Shown piece by piece: positions 10,412 through 18,805 of a DNA stretch of 64,000 nucleotides (position 1 is its first letter; every line of letters starts with the position of its first letter). Position numbers and translations under genes: made by a program. The notes under the pieces were generated by a model that ran no database searches, was not told where the DNA came from, and was given only the letters and a program-made list of their open reading frames with translations. The stretch comes from Paraburkholderia aspalathi (GTDB lineage Bacteria; Pseudomonadota; Gammaproteobacteria; Burkholderiales; Burkholderiaceae): assembly GCF_900116445.1 (NCBI RefSeq), contig NZ_FPBH01000041.1:1-64000 (forward strand). The letters are read 5' to 3'.

Positions 10412-11053
10412 TTAGGCGGCGAGCAGTCCAGCCTTCGTCGCAGGCATCGCGATGAAGCGCGGCAGCGCTTCAACACGGCGGAGCCACGCCCGGATGTTCG
10501 GGTACGGCTCGAGCGAGACACCGCCTTCCGGCGCATGGGCGATGTACGTATGCGCGGCGATGTCGGCAATGCTTACGTGGTCGCCCGTAGCGAAATTCTT
10601 GTCGGCAAGCTCCGCGTCGAGCACGTCGAACAGCTTGAGCGCGATCTTCTGCGCGGTGTCGAGATTGAGCGGCGCACCGAATACGGTGACCAGCCGCGCG
10701 GCGCACGGTCCATATGCGATCTGCCCAGCTGCGAGCGACAGCCACCGTTGCACGGTGGCGGCGCCGAGCGCGTCTTCCGGCAGCCATGACGGGTCGCCAT
10801 AGCGTTTCGCCAGATAGACGAGGATTGCGTTGGAATCGAACAGCACCGTCTCGCCGTCTTCGATCGTCGGCACCTGGCCGAACGGGTTGAGCTTCAGGTA
10901 TTCCGGGCGACGATTGTCGCCGGCAGCCATGTTCAGCTCGATCACTTCAAAAGGCAGATCGAGCAAAGTCAGGAACAACTTGACGCGGTGTCCGTGCCCG
11001 GAGAGAAGCGTAGTGTGAAGGCGGATGGGCTGGGCGGGTTTAGCGGCTGACAT
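10412..11053 (-). CDS. Glutathione S-transferase family protein
   Basis: A 213-residue cytosolic GST. The thioredoxin-like N-terminal domain has the glutathione-binding run NPFGQVPTIEDGETVLFDSNAILVYLA (described in parts: PFGQVP near 52, the ED/DSNAI element near 62-72); the C-terminal domain is helical with VSIADIAAHTYI near 144, the usual N-capping element. It sits 38 bases upstream of the three-module oxidoreductase on the same strand and 113 bases from the divergent LysR gene, so it is a likely LysR target and the first gene of a two-gene operon. Substrate cannot be read from the sequence. Confidence 0.85.
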   Translation of the reverse strand: MSAAKPAQPIRLHTTLLSGHGHRVKLFLTLLDLPFEVIELNMAAGDNRRPEYLKLNPFGQVPTIEDGETVLFDSNAILVYLAKRYGDPSWLPEDALGAATVQRWLSLAAGQIAYGPCAARLVTVFGAPLNLDTAQKIALKLFDVLDAELADKNFATGDHVSIADIAAHTYIAHAPEGGVSLEPYPNIRAWLRRVEALPRFIAMPATKAGLLAA

Positions 11054-11132
11054 TGAAAGCTCCTGGGGCGGGGAAAGCCGACAACCGTCGACTGGAATGG
11101 AGTAAGCGTACCGGTCCGTGGCGCCGCGCAGA

Positions 11133-11144
11133 AGCCTGCTAAGC
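11133..11144. promoter_or_regulatory. Shared 12-mer AGCCTGCTAAGC, copy 1 (LysR/GST intergenic)
   Basis: AGCCTGCTAAGC lies 22 bases before the LysR start, in the divergent LysR/GST region. An identical 12-mer is found at 12157-12168 just behind the same LysR gene, upstream of the sulfonate-type transport genes. In both places it is followed by a short A-rich run. It is a candidate binding site for this LysR protein. Confidence 0.4.
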
Positions 11145-11166
11145 TAGAAAACATAATCAATCAAAG

Positions 11167-12096
11167 ATGGACAATCGGCGAATGGCAGATCTAAAAGATG
11201 TCAATCTGAACCGCCTTGCGATTTTTGTTGCCGTGGTGGAAGCGGGTTCGTTTACCGCCGCCGCGGCGCGTCTCGGCCTCACGAAAACCATGGTCAGCAC
11301 GCATCTGCAGCGGCTCGAGCGCGAAATCGGCGCGGGTCTGCTGGTCCGAACCACAAGGCGGCTCAGCGTGACCGAGAGCGGGCGTGCCTTCTACGAGGCA
11401 AGTTGCAAGATCTTGCAGGCGGCGGAGGAAGCGCTATCGGCCGTAACAGGGGAATCGGCGCCGTTGCGCGGCACGTTGCGCGTGAATGCGCCGATCGACT
11501 ATGGAGCGTTGGTGGTGACACCCGCGTTGGTGGAGATGCGCCGTGCGTATCCGGAACTCGACATCGAACTGGTCTGCAACGACCACTATGTCGATCTGAT
11601 CGCGGAAGGCATCGACGTGGCCATCCGTCTGGGGCAACTGGCCGACTCGGGCTACCGCGCTGTGAAGCTGGGTGGTTTCGTCAAATGGATCGTCGCGAGT
11701 CCGGAGTTCATCGATACGTGGGGTAAGCCGAAGACGCCGGCTGCGCTCGCGCCCATGCCTCATGTCGCGCTATCTGTCTTGCAGCATCCGCTTACGCTTG
11801 AGCTGCAGCGCGTGAAAGGCGCAAAACAAAGCGTGCGCTGCGAGAATGTTCTGCTGGTGAATACGGCCGATTCAGCCCGTGCGGCGACACTCGCGGGCGG
11901 TGGCTTCGGATTGCTGACGGATTTTTCGATCGCTGACGATGTGGCGGCGGGGCGGTTGGTGCGCCTGTTGCCGGACTGGGCCGGAAAGCCCAAGGGCATC
12001 TACGCGGTGTTTCCGCCTACCCGTTATCCGACGGCAAAGGTACGCGCGTTGATCGACGTGATCAGAAGAAGGCTCGAGGCGCCGGTGGACGGTTAG
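11167..12096 (+). CDS. LysR family transcriptional regulator
   Basis: A 309-residue LTTR with a winged helix N-terminus (FVAVVEAGSFTAAAARLGLTKTMVSTHLQRLE, read in pieces from residue 19) and a LysR_substrate domain from about 90 to 300. The group is the CrgA/DmlR-like branch, judged by LVRTTRRLSVTESG. Two ATGs are possible (11167 and 11182); the second also fits family length. It is divergent from the GST-oxidoreductase pair and lies just before a sulfonate-type binding protein; a shared 12-mer on both sides suggests it may act on both. Confidence 0.88.
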   Translation: MDNRRMADLKDVNLNRLAIFVAVVEAGSFTAAAARLGLTKTMVSTHLQRLEREIGAGLLVRTTRRLSVTESGRAFYEASCKILQAAEEALSAVTGESAPLRGTLRVNAPIDYGALVVTPALVEMRRAYPELDIELVCNDHYVDLIAEGIDVAIRLGQLADSGYRAVKLGGFVKWIVASPEFIDTWGKPKTPAALAPMPHVALSVLQHPLTLELQRVKGAKQSVRCENVLLVNTADSARAATLAGGGFGLLTDFSIADDVAAGRLVRLLPDWAGKPKGIYAVFPPTRYPTAKVRALIDVIRRRLEAPVDG

Positions 12097-12156
12097 CGCC
12101 TCGCAGAGCATGGAGTACGCACTGGCTCTCAATGCCGTTTTTCATCGTTATGCCTT

Positions 12157-12168
12157 AGCCTGCTAAGC
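12157..12168. promoter_or_regulatory. Shared 12-mer AGCCTGCTAAGC, copy 2, within an inverted repeat
   Basis: The same 12-mer as at 11133. Here it overlaps an inverted repeat TTAGC-CT-GCTAA (12155-12166), and another GCTAA follows at 12172-12176. The site is about 85 bases before the GTG start of the sulfonate-type binding protein, a sensible place for an activator site. Confidence 0.45.
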
Positions 12169-12253
12169 ATAGCTAAAACGCTCGCTTATCCATGCGATTC
12201 GGCGTTGTTACGATCGCGGTTTGATCGTATTGACCAGACCGGAATTTCGAGCC

Positions 12254-13285
12254 GTGACCTTTTCTATTTTTCGTTTGCTCGCTCGTGCGGCGCTGACTTC
12301 GTTGCTCGTCATCAGTACCGCTCACGCGCAGACCACCACCAATTCTTCGGCTCCGATAAAACTGCGGATCGGCTATCAAAAGTCCTCAACGCTCATCACG
12401 ATCCTGAAGGTGCGTGGTTCGCTCGAGCAGGCGCTGGCGCCGCTAGGCGTCAGCATTAGCTGGAACGAGTTTGCCAGCGGCTTGCCGCTGACCGAAGCGC
12501 TCAACGCCGACGCGGTCGACTTTAGCGCCGATGTCGCCGATACAGTCCCGGTGTTCGCCCAGGCCGCTCATGCACGTTTCGTGTATGTCGCGCAGGAAGC
12601 GCCGTCGCCTGGCGCCCAGGCCATCATCGTGAAGCGCGACGGGCCGCTGCATACGCTTGCCGACCTGAAAGGCCAGCGCATCGCGGTGACCAAGGCGGCA
12701 GGCAGCCACTATCTGTTGCTCGCCGCGCTCGCCAAAGCGGGCCTTGCACCTGCTGACGTACGCATCAGCTATCTGACGCCCGCCGATGGACGTGCCGCGT
12801 TCGAGCGCGGCAGCGTGGATGCCTGGATCACCTGGGATCCGTATGTCGCGTCGGTGGACAAAGCGCCGGACGTGCGCATCCTCGCCAACGGTGAAGGCCT
12901 CGCCTCGTATCAACGGTACTACCTCGCGTCCAGCAGCTTCGCCGCGGCTCACCCTGATGTGATCAGCATCGTGGTTGCACAGTTGACGTCGGCGGGGGGA
13001 TGGGTCCGCAGCCATCCTGACGATGCGGCAAAGCTGCTCGCGCCGATCTGGGGCCTGGACGCAGCGACGATCGAGCGTGCGAATGGACGCCGCAGCTATG
13101 CCGTACGCGCTGTAGACGCGCAGAATTTCGGTGAGCAGCAAAAGATCGCCGACACCTTCTATCGAGCGGGTCTTCTGCCGGCGCCAGTCGATACGGCCAC
13201 AGCGCAACGCTGGAACTTCACCACGAAGCGGGCCGAAACAGCGGCCGTTTCGACCACCACTCCGACCACAGCTTCTGGTGGATAA
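12254..13285 (+). CDS. Aliphatic sulfonate-type ABC transporter substrate-binding protein
   Basis: A 343-residue exported SsuA-like binding protein. The GTG at 12254 starts a clear signal peptide (basic FRLLAR, hydrophobic core, cleavage after STAHA); an upstream in-frame TTG at 12221 would add 11 residues and is less likely. The mature part begins KLRIGYQKSSTLITILK and has the family's ISWNEFASGLPLTEALNADAVDF, close to SsuA. It is the first of a five-gene co-directional run with a TauD-like dioxygenase, a second binding protein, an ATPase and a permease, so it should feed alkanesulfonates to the same importer. The C-terminal tail is rich in Thr/Ala. A 183-base gap separates it from the next gene. 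Confidence 0.85.
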   Translation: MTFSIFRLLARAALTSLLVISTAHAQTTTNSSAPIKLRIGYQKSSTLITILKVRGSLEQALAPLGVSISWNEFASGLPLTEALNADAVDFSADVADTVPVFAQAAHARFVYVAQEAPSPGAQAIIVKRDGPLHTLADLKGQRIAVTKAAGSHYLLLAALAKAGLAPADVRISYLTPADGRAAFERGSVDAWITWDPYVASVDKAPDVRILANGEGLASYQRYYLASSSFAAAHPDVISIVVAQLTSAGGWVRSHPDDAAKLLAPIWGLDAATIERANGRRSYAVRAVDAQNFGEQQKIADTFYRAGLLPAPVDTATAQRWNFTTKRAETAAVSTTTPTTASGG

Positions 13286-13468
13286 GCCCTGCAGCGAACA
13301 GGGGTTTGGGGCCGAACGCGGCCCGCAGCGCGTTAAAGCATCGGGTTTATCACTCCAGCAGATAACCGTATGGGATTTGCTTCGTTGTCGTCGCGCGTAT
13401 GCACCGGTAAATTCGTCTGACTTCGCCTTTGCCGGCGTCCTTCGAACAGATTCGACGAAGAGCTTCCT

Positions 13469-14377
13469 GTGACGACTGCTATTACACCCACCGCCGCCAG
13501 CGCCGCTGGCCATGCCAATCAAGCCCAGCACATCGAAATTCGCGCTTTCGACGGTCCCGTCGGCGCTGAAGTTCTGGGGCTCGATCTCAGCAAGCCGTTA
13601 GGTCAGGAGGATTTCGCACGCATTCACCGCGCGCATCTGGACCATCACGTGCTGGTGTTTCGCGATCAACGCATTACGCCGGATCAGCAGATTGCCTTCA
13701 GTCGCCGCTTCGGCCCGCTGCAGATTCACGTGCTGCATCAATTCCAGTTGCCGGGTTATCCGGAGGTGCTGGTCGTCTCGAACATCGTCGAGAACGGCCA
13801 GCCGATCGGTCTCGGTGACGCCGGTCATTACTGGCATTCCGATCTGTCGTACAAGGAGAAGCCGAGCCTCGGTTCGCTTCTGCATGCGCAGGAGCTGCCT
13901 TCGGAAGGCGGCGACACGTTGTTCGCCAACATGCACCTTGCGTGGGACACATTGCCGGAGCACTTGCGCAGCGCAGTGGAAGGGCGTTCGGCGGAACACA
14001 CGTATCTAGCGAAATACGCGGAACTGCAGAAGCGCAGCCCGTGGCGGCCGAATCTGTCGGCGGAGCAGATCGCACAGGTGAAACCGGTGGTCCAGCCGAT
14101 CGTGCGCACCCATCCTGAGACCGGGCGGCGCGCGCTCTTCGTCAGCGAGCATTTCACGACCCGTGTGATCGGCTTGCCGGAAGACGAGAGCAAATCGCTG
14201 CTCGAAGAGATTTTCGCGCACAGTGTGCGCCCCGAGCATCTGTACCGGCATCAATGGTCCGAGCACGACATGGTGTTCTGGGACAACCGCTCGCTGATGC
14301 ATCTTGCGGCTGGCACGCCGGATCATCTGCGCCGCAAACTGTATCGCACGACGATTGAAGGCGACGTGCCGTTCTGA
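13469..14377 (+). CDS. TauD/TfdA family 2-oxoglutarate-dependent dioxygenase
   Basis: A 302-residue non-haem Fe(II)/2-oxoglutarate dioxygenase. The iron ligands are visible as H123 and D125 in HYWHSDLSY and H278 in NRSLMHLAAG; R293 (LYRTT) should bind 2-oxoglutarate. It is of the TauD group, which releases sulfite from sulfonates or hydroxylates related acids. It sits between two sulfonate-type binding proteins, so desulfonation of the imported compound is the likely job; no ssuD monooxygenase is present here. The start is a GTG. Taurine, another alkanesulfonate or a sulfate ester are all possible substrates. Confidence 0.85.
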   Translation: MTTAITPTAASAAGHANQAQHIEIRAFDGPVGAEVLGLDLSKPLGQEDFARIHRAHLDHHVLVFRDQRITPDQQIAFSRRFGPLQIHVLHQFQLPGYPEVLVVSNIVENGQPIGLGDAGHYWHSDLSYKEKPSLGSLLHAQELPSEGGDTLFANMHLAWDTLPEHLRSAVEGRSAEHTYLAKYAELQKRSPWRPNLSAEQIAQVKPVVQPIVRTHPETGRRALFVSEHFTTRVIGLPEDESKSLLEEIFAHSVRPEHLYRHQWSEHDMVFWDNRSLMHLAAGTPDHLRRKLYRTTIEGDVPF

Positions 14378-14434
14378 CGGCAACGCCGCCCGCTATAACC
14401 ACACCCACACGCTCACACGCTGACCGGAGTTCCG

Positions 14435-15487
14435 ATGCTTGCCAGGTTTCACCCGACCGCTCTTCGGTCGTCCCTTTCCCGTCGTTTGACCGCCACGCTG
14501 CTTACTTTATCGATGGGTGTCGCCGGCTTTGGCGCAGCCGTACCCGCGCATGCCGAAGGGCAGATCCGCATCGCGGAGCAGTTCGGCATCGTCTATCTGC
14601 TGCTGAACGTGGCGCGCGACCAGCAATTCGTCGAGAAAGAAGGGCGTAAGCAGGGCCTCGATATCAAGGTCGACTGGGTGAAGCTCTCGGGCGGCTCCGC
14701 GGTCAACGACGCGCTGCTCTCCGGCGCGGTGGATGTCGCCGGTGCGGGCGTTGGCCCCTTGCTGACGATCTGGGACCGCACACATGGCAAGCAGAACGTG
14801 AAGGGCGTGGCGTCGCTCGGTAATCTGCCGTACTACCTCGTCAGCAACAATCCCAATGTGAAGACGATCGCCGACTTCACGGAGAAGGACCGCATCGCGC
14901 TGCCGGCGGTCAATGTGTCGGTGCAATCGCGCGTGCTGCAGTACGCGGCGGCGAAACGCTGGGGCGACAAGGATTACAACCGCCTCGACAAGTTCACGCA
15001 GGCGCTGCCGCATCCCGATGCCGCGGCGGCGATCATCGCGGGCGGCACGGAAATCACCGGGCACTTTGGCAATCCGCCGTTTCAGGAGCAGGAACTCGCC
15101 GGCAATCCGAAGGCGCACATCGTGCTGAATTCGTACGACGTGCTGGGTGGTCCGAGCTCCGCAACTGTGCTGTACGCGACAGAAAAATTCCGCGACAACA
15201 ATCCGAAGACCTATCGCGCGTTCGTCGATCCGCTGGCGGATGCCGCACGCTTTATCTCGGCGAATCCCGATGCCGCAGCCGATATCTACATCCGCACGAA
15301 CCAGTCGAAAATCGACCGCAATCTGCTGCTGAAGGTCATCAAGGACCCGCAAGTGCAGTTCAAGGTCGCGCCGCAGAACACGTTTGGACTCGCGCAGTTC
15401 ATGTATCGCGTCGGTGTTATCAAAAACGAGCCGAAGTCGTGGAAGGATTATTTCTTCGACGATCCGGCAACCGCGGCGGGAAGTTGA
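14435..15487 (+). CDS. NitT/TauT-type ABC transporter substrate-binding protein
   Basis: A 350-residue exported binding protein with a signal peptide (TLLTLSMGVAGFGAAVPAHA, cleavage near residue 40). The mature part runs IRIAEQFGIVYLLLNVARDQ, then GGSAVNDALLSGAVDVAGAGVGPLL, typical for the TauA/SsuA/nitrate-type fold. It differs clearly from the first binding protein at 12254, yet both share the only ATPase and permease genes of the run, so they probably widen substrate range. The start ATG follows GACCGGAG. It is 70 bases before the ATPase gene. Confidence 0.85.
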   Translation: MLARFHPTALRSSLSRRLTATLLTLSMGVAGFGAAVPAHAEGQIRIAEQFGIVYLLLNVARDQQFVEKEGRKQGLDIKVDWVKLSGGSAVNDALLSGAVDVAGAGVGPLLTIWDRTHGKQNVKGVASLGNLPYYLVSNNPNVKTIADFTEKDRIALPAVNVSVQSRVLQYAAAKRWGDKDYNRLDKFTQALPHPDAAAAIIAGGTEITGHFGNPPFQEQELAGNPKAHIVLNSYDVLGGPSSATVLYATEKFRDNNPKTYRAFVDPLADAARFISANPDAAADIYIRTNQSKIDRNLLLKVIKDPQVQFKVAPQNTFGLAQFMYRVGVIKNEPKSWKDYFFDDPATAAGS

Positions 15488-15557
15488 ACGTGATTTTCTT
15501 CGCCAGCTTCGCCGGCTATTCATCGGCGCGCGCGGTCGGCTTACAGGGAGCGATCTG

Positions 15558-16388
15558 ATGGTGGCCAATCCTACCTTGCTGTTTCCGAACGATGCTGAGC
15601 AGACCGCTCCGGCGACCAGCGAAAGACTGCTCGCAGTCGAACACGTCAACCTCGAATACCGCACGCGTGAACGGATCGTCCGCGCGACCCATGACGTGAG
15701 TTTCGATGTTTACGGCGGAGACCGCTTCGTGCTGCTGGGACCCTCAGGTTGCGGCAAGTCGACGCTGCTCAAAGCCGTGGCCGGTTTTATCCAGCCGACG
15801 TCGGGCAGCATCTCGCTCGAAGGCGTTGCCGTGCGCGGCCCAGGCGCCGATCGTATTGTCGTGTTTCAGGAATTCGACCAGTTGCCGCCATGGAAAACGG
15901 TTCTGCAGAACGTGGCTTTCCCGCTGCAGGTGGCGAAGAAGCTTTCACGCGCAGAAGCCAAAGAACGAGCGCTGCATTATCTCGACAAGGTGGGGCTGGC
16001 TTCGTTTGCCAATGCCTATCCGCATACGTTGTCGGGCGGTATGAAGCAGCGCGTTGCAATTGCCCGCGCGTTGGCGATGCAACCGCGCGTGCTGCTGATG
16101 GACGAGCCGTTTGCCGCGCTCGATGCGCTGACTCGCCGCAAGATGCAGGAGGAACTGCTGCGCTTGTGGGAAGAGGTGAACTTCACGCTGCTGTTCGTCA
16201 CGCATTCAATCGAAGAGGCGCTCGTGGTCGGCAACCGGATTCTGTTGCTGTCGCCGCATCCGGGCCGCGTCAGAGCCGAGCTGAACAGTCACCAGTACTC
16301 GCAGGATAGTTTCGGGCGCAGCGACTTTCAGCACAGCGTTGCGCGCATCCATCACCTGTTGTTCGAACAAACGGAGGCCGTTCAATGA
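15558..16388 (+). CDS. ABC transporter ATP-binding protein (nitrate/sulfonate/taurine type)
   Basis: A 276-residue ATPase. Walker A GPSGCGKST, Q-loop FQEFDQLPPW, signature LSGGMKQRVAIARAL, Walker B RVLLMDEPFAALDALTR and the H-loop FVTHSIEEAL are all intact. The frame is open back to 15384, but the ATG at 15558 has ACAGGGAG upstream and gives normal length. Its stop overlaps the permease start (ATGA), so the two are translationally coupled. It energises import of sulfonates or related anions together with the permease and the two binding proteins. Confidence 0.92.
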   Translation: MVANPTLLFPNDAEQTAPATSERLLAVEHVNLEYRTRERIVRATHDVSFDVYGGDRFVLLGPSGCGKSTLLKAVAGFIQPTSGSISLEGVAVRGPGADRIVVFQEFDQLPPWKTVLQNVAFPLQVAKKLSRAEAKERALHYLDKVGLASFANAYPHTLSGGMKQRVAIARALAMQPRVLLMDEPFAALDALTRRKMQEELLRLWEEVNFTLLFVTHSIEEALVVGNRILLLSPHPGRVRAELNSHQYSQDSFGRSDFQHSVARIHHLLFEQTEAVQ

Positions 16389-17263
16389 GTACGCCCACCG
16401 TGCTGCTACCGCCGGTTCGCGAAGAGTATGAGCGTCCGCTCGAACCGCTCGGTGAACTTGTTCTCGAAGCACCGCTTCCGCTCGGCAGGCGCCTCTTTTC
16501 GCAAAGCTGGTTGCGCAAGACGCTGATTGCGCTGGTGTTGATCGCGATATGGGAAATCGCCGCGCGTGCGGTCGACAACGATCTGCTGCTGCCGACTTTC
16601 GGCGCGACGTTCAGCGCCTTCGTACAAGGTGTCTGGTCGGGCGAACTGCTGCAGAAAACGGCGGTGTCGATGTCCGTGCTGCTGCGCGGCTATCTGCTTG
16701 GCGCCGCACTCGCCTTTGTTCTGACCTCGCTTGCAGTATCGACGCGCATAGGCCGCGATTTACTCTCGATGCTGACCGCGATGTTCAACCCGTTGCCTTC
16801 CATCGCGCTGTTGCCGCTCGCTTTGCTCTGGTTCGGCCTTGGCACCGGCAGCCTGCTGTTCGTGCTGGTGCACTCGGTGCTGTGGCCGCTTGCGCTCAAC
16901 ACGTACTCCGGTTTTCAATCGGTGCCGGCGACGCTGCGCATGACGGGACGTAACTACGGCCTCACCGGTATGCGCCATGTGCTGTTGATCCTGGTGCCGG
17001 CCGCCTTGCCGTCGATTCTTGCCGGCCTGCGCGTGGGCTGGGCCTTTGCGTGGCGCACGCTGATCGCCGCCGAACTCGTATTCGGTGCGAGTTCCGGCAG
17101 CGGTGGGCTGGGGTGGTATATCTTTCAGAATCGCAACGAGTTGTATACGGATCGCGTTTTCGCGGGGCTGGCTGCCGTCATCGTGATTGGCCTGCTGATC
17201 GAGCATCTGGTGTTCGATACGCTCGAACGCGTGACCGTGCGGCGTTGGGGCGTGCAGCACTAA
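16385..17263 (+). CDS. ABC transporter permease (nitrate/sulfonate/taurine type)
   Basis: A 292-residue inner-membrane permease with about six transmembrane helices. The BPD_transp_1 EAA loop is visible around residues 195-215 (GLTGMRHVLLILVPAALPSILAGLRVGWAFAW). The start overlaps the ATPase stop by four bases (ATGA). It has an N-terminal cytoplasmic extension of about 40 residues before the first helix, longer than SsuC, which may be a start-site effect or a real extension. It is the last gene of the transport run; a new promoter is likely before 17399. Confidence 0.9.
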   Translation: MSTPTVLLPPVREEYERPLEPLGELVLEAPLPLGRRLFSQSWLRKTLIALVLIAIWEIAARAVDNDLLLPTFGATFSAFVQGVWSGELLQKTAVSMSVLLRGYLLGAALAFVLTSLAVSTRIGRDLLSMLTAMFNPLPSIALLPLALLWFGLGTGSLLFVLVHSVLWPLALNTYSGFQSVPATLRMTGRNYGLTGMRHVLLILVPAALPSILAGLRVGWAFAWRTLIAAELVFGASSGSGGLGWYIFQNRNELYTDRVFAGLAAVIVIGLLIEHLVFDTLERVTVRRWGVQH

Positions 17264-17398
17264 CGGTCCAATGTCGCGACAATGAGGGTACGGTAACGCG
17301 CTTAAGTATGACGAAATGGGAAGCGCGCTGAAGTTCGCGAAACAACCGGTCGCTCCATCCGCTACCGGCCCCGAACCAGATCGACAGGAGACCCCGTC

Positions 17399-18805
17399 AT
17401 GGGAATGCGCCCAGATCCTACGTTTCACGCATCGCCGAAACTCGCCATGGATGCGCCAGCGGAAGACTTCGCTTATACGCTGCTGCTCAGCCCCGATTTC
17501 TCGCAGCCCGATGCGCTCGCCGTCATCGACGTGAAGCCCGGATCGCCCACCTATAGCCAGGTGGTGCACACGGTGCCGGTGCCGAACAAGGGGGACGAGT
17601 TTCACCACTTCGGCTGGAACGCCTGCTCGTCGTCACTGTCGCCGCTGACCGGCCACGCCTTTCTCGAACGGCGTTATCTGATCATTCCGGGGATGCGCTC
17701 CTCGCGCATCTACATCGTGGATACCAAGCCCCATCCGACTCAGGCGAAGATCCACAAGATCATCGAACCCGAGGAAATCTTCCGCAAGACGGGCTACTCG
17801 CGTCCCCACACGGTTCATTGCGGACCGGAAGGCATCTACGTCAGCACGCTCGGCGGCGCTGGGAAGGATGGCACAGACGGGCCGCCGGGAATCTTTATCA
17901 TGGACTGCGAGACTTTCGAGGTCCTTGGCCGCTGGGAAATCGACCGCGGGCCCCAGGAAAAACACTACGATTTCTGGTGGAACCTGCCGCGCGACTACAT
18001 GGTGTCGAGCGAGTGGGCGTTGCCGCCGCAATTCGAGAACGGGATCGTCCCCGAAGATCTTCTCTCGAACAAGTACGGGCACCACATCCACTTCTGGGAT
18101 CTGCGGGCGCGGCGCAACGTGCAAACGATCGACCTCGGCGCCAACCATCAGATGGCGCTCGAAGTGCGGCCCGCGCACGATCCCAGCCGCGAATACGGTT
18201 TCATTGGCGTGGTGGTGGATACGACGAACCTTGAAGGATCGATCTGGACCTGGTGGCGCGAGGATGGAAAGTTTCACATCGAGAAGACCGCGACGATTCC
18301 ACCCGAGCCCGCAGATCCGGAACTGCTTCCGCCCTTGCTGCAGGGATTCGGCGCGGTGCCGCCGCTCGTCACCGATATTGATCTCTCCATCGACGACAAA
18401 TTCCTGTACGTCGCCTGCTGGGGAACCGGCGAAATGCGCCAATACGACGTGACGGAACCCCGCAAGCCGAAACTCACGGGATCGGTGCACATCGGCGGGA
18501 TCGTACGGCGCACGCCTCACCCGAACGGTCAGACCTTCGCGGGTGGTCCGCAGATGGTCGAGATCAGTCGTGACGGGAAGCGCGTCTACTGGACCAACTC
18601 GCTCTACTCGACGTGGGACGACCAGTTCTACCCGGCCGGTGTGCCGGCGGCACAGGTCATGGCGCGGGCTGAACCGGGCGGCGGCCTTGCACTGGCCGAG
18701 GAGTACTGGGTCGACTTTCCCGACGGATACCGGGCTCACCAGATCCGGCTCGAAGGCGGGGACTGCTCGACGGATTCGTTCTGCTACCCGTCGGTGGGGA
18801 CTTGA
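17399..18805 (+). CDS. SBP56 family protein, methanethiol oxidase-like
   Basis: A 468-residue member of the selenium-binding protein 56 family. Bacterial relatives (MtoX) are copper enzymes that oxidise methanethiol to formaldehyde, H2S and H2O2. Family features visible are YTLLLSPDFSQPDALAVIDV near the start, FHHFGWNACSS near residue 63 with the conserved His-His and Cys, SRPHTVHCGPEGIYVSTLG near 128, and SLYSTWDDQFYP near the end. No signal peptide is evident, though some MtoX proteins are periplasmic. It follows the sulfonate import genes and is coupled by a TTGA overlap to a membrane protein gene. The usual mtoX partners (SCO1/SenC and MauG-like genes) are not adjacent. Confidence 0.85.
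   Translation: MGMRPDPTFHASPKLAMDAPAEDFAYTLLLSPDFSQPDALAVIDVKPGSPTYSQVVHTVPVPNKGDEFHHFGWNACSSSLSPLTGHAFLERRYLIIPGMRSSRIYIVDTKPHPTQAKIHKIIEPEEIFRKTGYSRPHTVHCGPEGIYVSTLGGAGKDGTDGPPGIFIMDCETFEVLGRWEIDRGPQEKHYDFWWNLPRDYMVSSEWALPPQFENGIVPEDLLSNKYGHHIHFWDLRARRNVQTIDLGANHQMALEVRPAHDPSREYGFIGVVVDTTNLEGSIWTWWREDGKFHIEKTATIPPEPADPELLPPLLQGFGAVPPLVTDIDLSIDDKFLYVACWGTGEMRQYDVTEPRKPKLTGSVHIGGIVRRTPHPNGQTFAGGPQMVEISRDGKRVYWTNSLYSTWDDQFYPAGVPAAQVMARAEPGGGLALAEEYWVDFPDGYRAHQIRLEGGDCSTDSFCYPSVGT

Noticed and set aside
13309..13324. GGGCCG-AACG-CGGCCC hairpin before the TauD-like gene
   Set aside because: Six-bp GC-rich stem without T-tract inside an apparent operon; common by chance at this GC content.
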